Positions 42,293 through 49,943 of a DNA stretch of 64,000 nucleotides are shown piece by piece. The position numbers and the translations under genes are program-made. Source of the stretch: Chlamydiia bacterium (GTDB taxonomy: Bacteria > Chlamydiota > Chlamydiia > Chlamydiales > 2-12-FULL-49-11); the NCBI GenBank assembly GCA_022601435.1, contig JAJACQ010000025.1, forward strand, positions 1 through 64,000, given 5' to 3'. The notes beneath the pieces were generated by a model, which saw nothing but the letters and a program-made list of their open reading frames with translations, made no database searches and was not told where the DNA came from. The first letter of the stretch is position 1. Each line of letters starts with the position of its first letter.

Positions 42293-44377
42293 GTGTTTGA
42301 ATTTTCAATCCTAAGACGCTATTTATGGCCTAAAAGAAAGAGGATGTCTCTTACTTTAATAGCTCTAATGTCTGTCTTTGTTATCTCTTTAGTTGTATGG
42401 TTATTAGTTTTATTTTTATCCATCACAGAGGGAATTGAAAAAAATTGGCTCGGAAGACTCACCTCCTTAAATGCGCCTTTACGAATCACTCCCACAGAAG
42501 AATATTATCGCTCTTATTATCATCTCATTGATGAGCACTCGTATGCTTCTGGGTATGAAAAAAAGACTTTTCATGAAAAACTAACGGCAATTATCACCGA
42601 TCCATATGATGGATCTATTGATAGCGAGCTTCCATTATACATTCCTAAACCAGCAATTAGTGAAAAAGGTGGCTTATTAGATCTTGCAAAAGAAGTAAGA
42701 TCTTCTTTAAATGAAGTTCCTAATGAAATAAGTGATATCAGTTTTCATGATTATCAAATGGCAGGCGCTCTTCTGAGGCTGACACTTGCTAGACAACCTA
42801 TTGATCAGCCCTACTCTTTAACGCCTACATTGAATTTTTTAACTCAGGCAGCCTATGTAAACTCCATTCCTTTAGATCGTGGCCCTCTTCACTCTTTGAT
42901 TATAAAGCCATCTGCAGAAGATATTAATCATTTAATCTATCTAGCAAACACAGGGAGAATTTCTTCTGTAGAAGATGTCCCTGAGAATGATCAGTATTCT
43001 TCCGAGGATCTTTCTGCAAGATTATTACCGATTCTACATAATATCCATATCAAAGAATTTGAAACACGGGGACGTTTTTCTCTTCCCCAGGAAGTGATAG
43101 GTGAGCCAATTGTGGCTTATGCAAAAAAATCGCGTGGTGAAATTTTTTATTTCATGATTCCTGAAAGTGTTGATTCAAGTATTCCTGAGGGTGAATTTAC
43201 AAAGGGTGTAATAAAAAAATATGATGATCACCTTGTTTTTATTGAAAATGGATCTGCAGATGCTGTACGTGTTGATATAACAGCTCCTCTTCTCTTATCA
43301 GAAACTGTAAGCTTTACTGGACATATTGATCATGTCTCTCTTTTAGAAGCTGCTACTTTGACTGATATATTAATTTCGGCAAAGATTCCATTACAAGGGA
43401 AAATTTTTGAAGCAGTGATTCCATGGCAAGAGGTTACTATTAAGGATGTGGACATTGAAAATCAATTTACTAGACCACCTGAGAATGCGCCCCCATGGGC
43501 TTATTTTGTGGAAGATAAGCTTGTATTAAAGGATAATGGGATTTTACTACCGGTACATTTTAAAGAGCAAGGATGTCGCATTGGAGATGATGGATTTTTC
43601 TCTTTTGGAAAAACATCACCATTAATGGTTTCAGAGCAGCGAAAAAAGATTTACACTTCAGGATTTTATGATCCAGGAGTAATCAGCACGGGTGCTCGTT
43701 ATATTCTTACATCTCGTGATGTTGTAAGTAGCATTACTTCCAAGGAAGAAAGTTTAGTTATAGATCCACTAATTGCAAATGGTTTTCAGGTATGGTTTGA
43801 TGACACAATGCAGGCATCTGATGTAACTGCTTTCTTGAAAGAAGATTTCCAAAAGCGTGGAATTAGCGACTATTTTGCCATCACGCCTTTTTATGAATAT
43901 GATTTTGCAAAAGATTTGATTGGTCAGTTTAAGAGTGATCGTGACTTGTTTATGCTCATCGGGGTTATCATTCTATTAGTTGCAATTTGCAACATCATCA
44001 CCTTGTTATTATTACTAGTACATGACAAAAAGACTGAGATTGGTATTTTCTTATCGCTCGGGGCTTCGAAGATGAAGATCTCTACTATATTTGCGCTTGC
44101 GGGTGTATTACTAGGTGGAATAAGTACATTGATAGGAAGTTTTTTAGCATACATCACATTAAAGAACATAGATTCCCTTGTAGGATTTTTAAATATGATT
44201 GAAGGCCGAGAAGCATTTAATGCAGCATTTTACGGATCAAAGTTGCCAAGTGAATTTAGTATGTTAGCATTTACATTCATAGTAATAGCAACACCAATTT
44301 TATCTCTAGGCGCAGGGTTGATTCCAGCGATAAAAGCTTGTAGGCTTCGTCCTTCACAAATATTGAGGTCTGAATAA
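42293..44377 (+). CDS. LolC/LolE-like ABC permease with a very large periplasmic domain
   Basis: 694 residues from a GTG start. One N-terminal membrane helix (MSLTLIALMSVFVISLVVWL, about 19-40) and three at the C-terminus: FMLIGVIILLVAICNIITLL, IFALAGVLLGGISTLIGSFL and AFTFIVIATPILSLGAGLIP, the FtsX/MacB domain. The FLSLGASKMKI coupling helix contacts the ATPase. The periplasmic part is about 500 residues, more than double that of E. coli LolC/E. Probably extracts lipoproteins for outer-membrane sorting together with the ATPase encoded immediately downstream (overlap of one base); another role of a MacB-like transporter is possible. Confidence 0.8.
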   Translation: MFEFSILRRYLWPKRKRMSLTLIALMSVFVISLVVWLLVLFLSITEGIEKNWLGRLTSLNAPLRITPTEEYYRSYYHLIDEHSYASGYEKKTFHEKLTAIITDPYDGSIDSELPLYIPKPAISEKGGLLDLAKEVRSSLNEVPNEISDISFHDYQMAGALLRLTLARQPIDQPYSLTPTLNFLTQAAYVNSIPLDRGPLHSLIIKPSAEDINHLIYLANTGRISSVEDVPENDQYSSEDLSARLLPILHNIHIKEFETRGRFSLPQEVIGEPIVAYAKKSRGEIFYFMIPESVDSSIPEGEFTKGVIKKYDDHLVFIENGSADAVRVDITAPLLLSETVSFTGHIDHVSLLEAATLTDILISAKIPLQGKIFEAVIPWQEVTIKDVDIENQFTRPPENAPPWAYFVEDKLVLKDNGILLPVHFKEQGCRIGDDGFFSFGKTSPLMVSEQRKKIYTSGFYDPGVISTGARYILTSRDVVSSITSKEESLVIDPLIANGFQVWFDDTMQASDVTAFLKEDFQKRGISDYFAITPFYEYDFAKDLIGQFKSDRDLFMLIGVIILLVAICNIITLLLLLVHDKKTEIGIFLSLGASKMKISTIFALAGVLLGGISTLIGSFLAYITLKNIDSLVGFLNMIEGREAFNAAFYGSKLPSEFSMLAFTFIVIATPILSLGAGLIPAIKACRLRPSQILRSE

Positions 44378-45069
44378 TGCCAAAGCAAGAAACTTTAGAT
44401 GTTTTGTTTTCTGCAGAAGATATTAAGAAGACATTTAGCTATCCTGAAAAAGTAAATCTATTAAAGGGTGTATCTCTCTATGTAAATCGTGGGGAATCCG
44501 TCTCTATTACAGGACCATCAGGTTCTGGGAAGAGCACGATATTATCGATACTTGGAACACTTGATAAAGCTGATTCTGGAAAGCTTTTTCTATTTGGAAA
44601 AGCTCTTCCCAAAAGAAATTTTGCAAAGATTAGAAATGAGAAGATTGGGTTCATATTTCAGAACCATAACCTACTAGATGAGTATACAGTATTAGAAAAC
44701 CTACTTATAAAAGCACAAATTGGGCGACGTCGTATATCTAAAAAAAGTGACTCACAAAACCTTGCACTTTCATTATTAGAAGGAATGAATCTTATTCATA
44801 GAAAGGACTTTTTAGCAAAGCTTTTGTCTGGTGGGGAAAAAGCCCGTGTTTCAATAGCACGTGCGTTTATGAATGATCCAGAGATCATATTAGCAGATGA
44901 GCCTACAGGGAATCTTGATTTTGAAGCGGCCTCTCTTGTTCAAACCCTCCTTTTAGAAACATGCAAAGAGTTGAATAAATCTCTTATAGTCGTTACGCAT
45001 GATCTTAATTTTGCAAAAAAATGTGATCGCCAGTATAACATCTCCAACGGCTTACTTGTTGAAGTATAG
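44377..45069 (+). CDS. lolD: LolD-like ABC transporter ATPase
   Basis: 230 residues. Walker A GPSGSGKST (about 45-53), Q-loop FIFQNHNLLDEYTVLEN, signature LLSGGEKARVSIARAF, Walker B IILADEPTGNLD and switch VVTHD. The LNEYT-like Q-loop wording and PTGNLD are typical of the LolD/MacB/FtsE group. It pairs with the permease upstream, whose stop overlaps its start (TAATG). Confidence 0.88.
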   Translation: MPKQETLDVLFSAEDIKKTFSYPEKVNLLKGVSLYVNRGESVSITGPSGSGKSTILSILGTLDKADSGKLFLFGKALPKRNFAKIRNEKIGFIFQNHNLLDEYTVLENLLIKAQIGRRRISKKSDSQNLALSLLEGMNLIHRKDFLAKLLSGGEKARVSIARAFMNDPEIILADEPTGNLDFEAASLVQTLLLETCKELNKSLIVVTHDLNFAKKCDRQYNISNGLLVEV

Positions 45070-45091
45070 AAAAGCGCTCTACCCTACACCT

Positions 45092-45140
45092 ACCAAAAAA
45101 AAACAGAGGGTCATGCCTGCAATTCTGCAATTTGAAAAAA
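45092..45140 (-). repeat. Dispersed intergenic repeat, copy B
   Basis: Reverse orientation relative to copy A at 1143-1192. The shared core is 20 identical bases at 45105-45124, with TTTCAAATTGC on one side and GGTGTAGGG on the other. It lies in the gap between lolD and the CHRD gene. Confidence 0.6.
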
Positions 45141-45180
45141 AGGGTTTAATAAAAAAGGGATTTCGTGCATTTAGAAATTA

Positions 45181-45801
45181 ATGTTAAAAAGATCTCTTAC
45201 TATTGCCTTTTTATGTACTTCTGTTTCGCTTTTTGGTGATCCCATTGTTTTCAACACCATATTAACACCCGCTAACTGTACTCACAAGCTCTATCACCCA
45301 AAAGATAAAAATATTCCGCGTCCATATTTTTCAGATGTAGAGATTGATAGAAAAAGCATGACATCCCCTACAAAAGCGGTGGGTAGCGGTACATTTTTGT
45401 ACCATCAAGATACAAAAGTTTTAGAGTATGCCATTTCATATTCAAATATGAGTTCTCCTGTTGTGATGATCCATTTACAAGTTGGTTACGCACATCAAGA
45501 CGGGCCGATTTTTGCAACGCTATATGGTAGACCACATGAAAAGCGAATTCACTTCTCGCATTCAAAAAAAAGTAAAGAGATTTCTAGAACAAAAATGGCA
45601 CCAGATCATAAGTATGGATTTTTAACTGGCTCTGTTAAATTATCTGAGTTAGGTGATCGATCTGATTCTAAGCCGCCAATTAAAGAGCAAAAGATGCTTC
45701 TTCAGGGTGGTTGCTACATCACCATTCACACCTACTTAAATGAGATGGGTGAAATACGAGGTCAGCTCACTCCTTTATCCACAAAGCACCTTAGAAAGTA
45801 A
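45181..45801 (+). CDS. Secreted CHRD-domain protein
   Basis: 206 residues with a signal peptide (SLTIAFLCTSVSLFGD). The rest is one CHRD domain: AVGSGTFLYHQDTKVLEYAI, SSPVVMIHLQVGYAHQDGPI (compare the usual HIH.G..G.NGPV), LTGSVKLSEL and the closing CYITIHTYLNEMGEIRGQLT. CHRD domains occur in animal chordin and in many bacterial secreted proteins, and bind or act outside the cytoplasm; the function here is unknown. Fits a periplasmic or surface protein. Confidence 0.82.
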   Translation: MLKRSLTIAFLCTSVSLFGDPIVFNTILTPANCTHKLYHPKDKNIPRPYFSDVEIDRKSMTSPTKAVGSGTFLYHQDTKVLEYAISYSNMSSPVVMIHLQVGYAHQDGPIFATLYGRPHEKRIHFSHSKKSKEISRTKMAPDHKYGFLTGSVKLSELGDRSDSKPPIKEQKMLLQGGCYITIHTYLNEMGEIRGQLTPLSTKHLRK

Positions 45802-45810
45802 ATGACTAGC

Positions 45811-45839
45811 TTGCTTATTTAGCATTTTTAATCTATTAT
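45811..45839 (+). promoter_or_regulatory. Promoter of the MreD-like gene, predicted leaderless
   Basis: TTGCTT at 45811-45816, TATTAT at 45834-45839, spacing 17. Seven bases separate the -10 box from the ATG at 45847, so transcription should begin at or next to the start codon; no Shine-Dalgarno. Confidence 0.6.
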
Positions 45840-45846
45840 CCATTAC

Positions 45847-46413
45847 ATGAAAAATGTGACTCTTATCCCCTTTTTTTGCATCGCCTTTGTAGCTCACATG
45901 ACGCTTTCATTTTTCTCTCAAACATTTCCCTTCTTATATTTTGCTCCTTTTTTCGTTACATGCTTTTCTAGATCCTCTCTTTATTTCTCCATCTGGACAT
46001 CCTTTGCAATTGGTTTATTTCTAGATCTATGTACAACAAGTACTCCTATGGGGTTTTATCCCATTTGTATGGTATTAACAACTGTAGCTATTCATAGGTT
46101 TAAGATCTATTTTTTAGAAGACAAGGTTTATACTTTTTCTCTTTACACAACCCTTTACTCAATTACCTATACAATCATTTTCATGTTCCTTCATACCTTT
46201 ATAGATCCCAAGTTTCACATCTCATTACTATCTTTTCTTTCTGATAGTATATTTTTGCCAATTCTTGACACCTTATATCACTTAGTTTTTTTTACTTTTC
46301 CTATTAGTTCATATATCTACCTTACATCAAAAAAACAGCAAATTCGCTTTAGACGAATTAGAAGAAGGCTTTTTGAGCATTTTCCAAAACTAAAGAAGGT
46401 CTTTTCTCGATGA
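45847..46413 (+). CDS. MreD-like membrane protein
   Basis: 188 residues with five or six membrane helices and a basic C-terminal tail (RFRRIRRRLFEHFPKLKK). The IGLFLDLCTTSTPMGFYPIC segment matches the G-hydrophobic-D...PxG pattern of rod-shape protein MreD, and the size fits. MreD works with MreB/MreC in directing peptidoglycan synthesis; no mreB or mreC is adjacent, so the call rests on the motif alone. Its stop overlaps the start of the next gene by four bases. Confidence 0.5.
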   Translation: MKNVTLIPFFCIAFVAHMTLSFFSQTFPFLYFAPFFVTCFSRSSLYFSIWTSFAIGLFLDLCTTSTPMGFYPICMVLTTVAIHRFKIYFLEDKVYTFSLYTTLYSITYTIIFMFLHTFIDPKFHISLLSFLSDSIFLPILDTLYHLVFFTFPISSYIYLTSKKQQIRFRRIRRRLFEHFPKLKKVFSR

Positions 46414-47189
46414 TATTTTCACCTCAAGAACTTAAAAATATGACAACATCTGTGTCTTCGATTGCTTTAGAGGTCGGCGAAATGCTTGCAAAGGAATTTA
46501 ATAGAAATATTACTTTTGAAGAAAAAACATCCCCTCATGATGTTGTCACAAAGTTTGATAAAGAATCTGAAGAGATCATCTACAAAAAACTAAAAGCCCT
46601 TTACCCTAATTTTGGATTCTTAGGAGAAGAAAAAGGTTATCGCGACTATATTGAAGGTGAGCCTTATTGGATTATTGATCCCATCGATGGAACTTTAAAT
46701 TTTGCAAACAATATCCCTGCTTTTGCAGTCAGTATAGCGTTGGTTTATCACAATAAATCCCAACTTGGTGTTTGTTATATTCCTATGACAAAAGAACTAT
46801 TTACTGCCTATAAAGATGGGGGCGCTTTACTAAATGGAAATAAAATTCAACCAAGTGAAACTAAAAATTTAGATCATGCGATTTTTGCTTTACCACCTGA
46901 TCAAATTACCTTCAAAAGACCTGACTTTGTGGTTCGTAGACAAGGTGCAAGCGTTATGGATATTTGCTATGTCGCAAAAGGTGCCATTGATGGTTTTTAT
47001 GACCCTCTCTTAAATCCCTGGGATTTTGCTGCTGCTTCTTTAATAGCTGAGGAGGCGGGCGCAGAAAGCTTTAGTTTAAAAACAAAATCTCTTGAAACGA
47101 ATAAAAAATCGGACATTCTAGTAGCTAACAAAAATATTTCGCAAGACTTTAGCATGTGGCTTTTAAAACAAAGTAGCAACTTGATTTAA
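46410..47189 (+). CDS. Inositol monophosphatase family protein
   Basis: 259 residues. Mg-binding motifs in order: FLGEEKG (Glu, about residue 71), WIIDPIDGTLNFANNIPAFA (DPIDGT, about 92) and NPWDFAAASLIAEEAGA (about 203). The family includes SuhB (inositol-1-phosphatase and rRNA transcription factor) and CysQ (PAP phosphatase); I cannot separate these here. It overlaps the MreD-like gene by four bases. Confidence 0.9.
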   Translation: MIFSPQELKNMTTSVSSIALEVGEMLAKEFNRNITFEEKTSPHDVVTKFDKESEEIIYKKLKALYPNFGFLGEEKGYRDYIEGEPYWIIDPIDGTLNFANNIPAFAVSIALVYHNKSQLGVCYIPMTKELFTAYKDGGALLNGNKIQPSETKNLDHAIFALPPDQITFKRPDFVVRRQGASVMDICYVAKGAIDGFYDPLLNPWDFAAASLIAEEAGAESFSLKTKSLETNKKSDILVANKNISQDFSMWLLKQSSNLI

Positions 47190-47432
47190 GTTAATAAATT
47201 TTTCTATAGTTGCCCTCTCTTTTTCAGAAGTGATCTTTGATGCAACTTGTTTTGCTATTTCATAACAAAAATTTAAAGATGACATTATCGCTACAGATTT
47301 AAATGCTTCATCATATGTACCCTTTTTATTATTTAATCGAGTAGAAAAGGTAACTAAATAACTAAGCAGTTTATCAATGGTCAAATAGTCAGTATATTGA
47401 AACTCAAATTCTCTTTTGTTCTTTGTGTACAT
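47163..47432 (-). CDS. Small protein of unknown function, 89 residues
   Basis: Helical, charged, no signal peptide: TIDKLLSYLVTFSTRLNNKK, VAIMSSLNFCYEIAKQVASK. It overlaps the 3' end of the convergent inositol monophosphatase gene by 27 bases. A 47-residue ORF lies just upstream on the same strand and may share its transcript. Not recognised. Confidence 0.5.
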   Translation of the reverse strand: MYTKNKREFEFQYTDYLTIDKLLSYLVTFSTRLNNKKGTYDEAFKSVAIMSSLNFCYEIAKQVASKITSEKERATIEKFINLNQVATLF

Positions 47433-47489
47433 ATTTAAGCAAGCAATACAGACATAAAAAAGCTTGTTTATTTGTGCGTCAAAATGATT

Positions 47490-47633
47490 TTAAAATCCTG
47501 TCACTTCTAGAAGATCATAAGCTTTTGATAGCTCTTTATTGTTTATAGCATCATCTATTTCTTGTTTTTGATTTGCAAAAGGAATTTTATCACGATATTG
47601 TGCAGGATTTATACTTAAACTTTCTAACTTCAT
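47490..47633 (-). CDS. Small ORF, 47 residues
   Basis: Encodes MKLESLSINPAQYRDKIPFA followed by an acidic helix (EIDDAINNKELSKAYDLLEV). Codon use resembles the neighbours and it precedes the 89-residue gene by 57 bases, so the pair may be cotranscribed. No clear Shine-Dalgarno and no known family; could be chance. Confidence 0.4.
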   Translation of the reverse strand: MKLESLSINPAQYRDKIPFANQKQEIDDAINNKELSKAYDLLEVTGF

Positions 47634-47693
47634 ATTCTTATCTAACTAAAAAAGAAATAGTTTAGAGTTTTCTATAAATATATTCAATGACTA

Positions 47694-47721
47694 TTGACAC
47701 GAATAAATTTTCTGACATACT
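47694..47721 (+). promoter_or_regulatory. Promoter of folD
   Basis: Consensus TTGACA at 47694-47699 and CATACT at 47716-47721, spacing 16. The leader before the ATG at 47756 is A/T-rich without a Shine-Dalgarno. Confidence 0.65.
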
Positions 47722-47755
47722 GGTAATAGTATAAAATTATAAATGAGTTTATAAA

Positions 47756-48610
47756 ATGGATATTAATGGGCGCGCTATTGCACAAGTAATCAGAACAACC
47801 TTAGAAACCGAAATAGAAAAAAATAAGTATACTCCAACGCTTGCATTTTTTTTAATGGAGGACCATGCTCCTTCTCGCGTCTATGTAGGCATGAAACAAC
47901 GAGCTTGTCAAGAAGTTGGGATTACATCTATAAAAGAAGAGCTACCTGTAAGTATTACAGAAAAAGGGCTTCTTGAAAAAATTGATAATGCCAATAAGGA
48001 TCCAGTTATCGACGCTATCATTGTGCAGATGCCTCTTCCTGATCATATTGACTCAAATAAAATCATCTGTGCAATTGATCCTATAAAAGATGTTGATGGC
48101 TTTCACCCTCTCAATATCGGAAAAATGATGATTGGTGATAAAAATGCGCTTTTACCATGCACCCCACATGGAATTTGTAAAATGCTAGAAATAGAAAATA
48201 TTTCCACAACCGGAAAAAATGTAGTTATTCTAGGAAGAAGTTTGATTGTTGGAAGACCACTTGCAAACCTCCTTTCTCAAAAAGGAAAAGATGCAACAGT
48301 CACCCTTCTTCATAGCAGAAGTCAGAACTTGAAAAGCCATCTTTTAAATGCAGATATAGTTATTTCAGCAATTGGAATCCCGCATTTTGTGAAAGAAGAT
48401 ATGGTGAAGCAAGGCGCGGTAATTATTGATGTGGGAATGAATCACCTAGAAGGAAAATTAGTTGGAGATGTTGATTATACAAAAGTAAAAAAAATCGCTT
48501 CAAAAATCACTCCTGTCCCGGGCGGTGTCGGACCCATGACAATCGCGATGCTTTTACAAAATACCCTGCAATGTCACATTCAAAGACTTAAAAGTAATCT
48601 TTCATTATGA
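47756..48610 (+). CDS. folD: Bifunctional methylenetetrahydrofolate dehydrogenase / cyclohydrolase
   Basis: 284 residues, standard length. YVGMKQRACQEVGI carries the catalytic Lys; VQMPLPDHID, PIKDVDGFHPLNIG, PCTPHGICKML, the NADP-binding VILGRSLIVGRPLANLL and the C-terminal TPVPGGVGPMTIAMLL are all present. It interconverts methylene-, methenyl- and formyl-tetrahydrofolate for purine, Met-tRNA and dTMP supply. The downstream apbE gene overlaps by four bases. Confidence 0.96.
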   Translation: MDINGRAIAQVIRTTLETEIEKNKYTPTLAFFLMEDHAPSRVYVGMKQRACQEVGITSIKEELPVSITEKGLLEKIDNANKDPVIDAIIVQMPLPDHIDSNKIICAIDPIKDVDGFHPLNIGKMMIGDKNALLPCTPHGICKMLEIENISTTGKNVVILGRSLIVGRPLANLLSQKGKDATVTLLHSRSQNLKSHLLNADIVISAIGIPHFVKEDMVKQGAVIIDVGMNHLEGKLVGDVDYTKVKKIASKITPVPGGVGPMTIAMLLQNTLQCHIQRLKSNLSL

Positions 48611-49449
48611 AATACATATTCCCCTTTCTCCTTTTACTTTTCTCTTGTGGAAAACCCCTCGAGACAAAAATAGAAGGAGTTGCCATGGGAATGCGCTATA
48701 TGGTTCTTTTTAAAGAAAAACTAAACCCATCCACCCGACAAATCATCCAAACAATCATAGATGAAACCTTTAAAGAAATAGATTCTACACTAAATCATTG
48801 GAATAATAACTCTGAGATCTCAAAATGGAATCACTCTACCTCAACAAAGCCAATTTCAATCTCGCCGCTTTTCCTCAAAGCAATCCGTATTGCAGACAAG
48901 GCTTACACACTAACAAATGGAAAGTACGATCCAGCACTGGGGAGGGCAACCCATCAATGGAAAACATCGCTTCGTCTCGGTAAATTTTTGTCTCACGATG
49001 AAATAGAATTACTTAAAAAATCCTGTGGATGGGATAAAGTGATTATTAAAAATAACACACTTCAAAAAAATCACTGCGACCTTAAGCTTGATCTTGATGG
49101 CCTTACTAAGGGTTTACTTTGCGATATTCTCAGTGAAAAAATTCAAAGACTACACTTCAATAACTTTTTAGTTGAATGGTCTGGAGAAATTAAATGTGTT
49201 GGTGGCCCCTTCAAAATCCTCGTCGATAAAGAGATTAATTCCTTATCTGATTTATCTATTGCAACGAGTGGAACTCTTTATCAATCATATCAGATAACTA
49301 AAAATAAAAAAATAACTACATATAGCCACTTTATAAACCCAAAAACATTAACACCTTTTAAGGTTGCTGATTTAGAAAAATCTAAATCTGTCACTCATAA
49401 ATCCTGCTCACTTGCAGACGCATTAGCGACTTCAAATATCATACCCTAA
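48607..49449 (+). CDS. apbE: FAD:protein FMN transferase, lipoprotein
   Basis: 280 residues with a lipobox (FLLLLFSCGKPLE). ApbE motifs: GVAMGMRYMVLF, FKEIDSTLNHWNNNSEISKW, ALGRATHQW, LKLDLDGLTKGLLCDIL and SIATSGTLYQSYQ, with HKSCSLADALATS at the end. It attaches FMN covalently to Thr of flavoproteins such as NqrB/NqrC or RnfG in the periplasm; a sodium-pumping NADH dehydrogenase is typical of chlamydiae. Slightly shorter than most family members at the C-terminus. Confidence 0.9.
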   Translation: MKYIFPFLLLLFSCGKPLETKIEGVAMGMRYMVLFKEKLNPSTRQIIQTIIDETFKEIDSTLNHWNNNSEISKWNHSTSTKPISISPLFLKAIRIADKAYTLTNGKYDPALGRATHQWKTSLRLGKFLSHDEIELLKKSCGWDKVIIKNNTLQKNHCDLKLDLDGLTKGLLCDILSEKIQRLHFNNFLVEWSGEIKCVGGPFKILVDKEINSLSDLSIATSGTLYQSYQITKNKKITTYSHFINPKTLTPFKVADLEKSKSVTHKSCSLADALATSNIIP

Positions 49450-49479
49450 ACTACTTTTTGTTTGTGACTATTTTAAAAA

Positions 49480-49770
49480 CTAAAGCCATTTGTTAGCAAG
49501 TGCTTGTCGATACATTCCATTTATATAGTCTACTTCTCCTGCCGCTTTAGTAGGGTCACTTTGATGACTTAATAAAGAAACTTCCCATGCTCTTCTTTCT
49601 CTTGGCGTCATTTTAGCAACTCTTTCTTGTAATAGCTTACCTTCTTTCATTTGTTGATTTTTTGGAGCAAGGGTTTTTACTTTCTCAGTGGTTGGGTCTT
49701 TTTTAGGCTTTTCTTTTGTTTGGGAATTACTTGAGTCCATTGTTTTTAATTTAGCACTTGCCGCTTCCAT
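49480..49770 (-). CDS. Small charged protein of unknown function
   Basis: 96 residues, Lys/Glu/Thr-rich and probably disordered in the first half (SSNSQTKEKPKKDPTTEKVK), with a helical second half (AKMTPRERRAWEVSLLSHQS). AAGGAAAGGA before the ATG gives a convincing translation start. Not recognised. Confidence 0.6.
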   Translation of the reverse strand: MEAASAKLKTMDSSNSQTKEKPKKDPTTEKVKTLAPKNQQMKEGKLLQERVAKMTPRERRAWEVSLLSHQSDPTKAAGEVDYINGMYRQALANKWL

Positions 49771-49943
49771 TGTATTATCCTTTCCTTAAAAAAAATAAAT
49801 ACTATAGTTTAAGTCTATTGATAAAGGCAACTTTAAAATAATAATTACTTATCTTTGCGGAGTTTATCTTCTCATAGTTTCAAAAAAATGAATTATAGAT
49901 AAATCCTCTATCGAGATATCTTTTCATCTGGTATGCTGAGGGT

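Noticed and set aside
44999..45181. 60-residue ORF after lolD
   Set aside because: It begins inside lolD in another frame and runs through the intergenic repeat.
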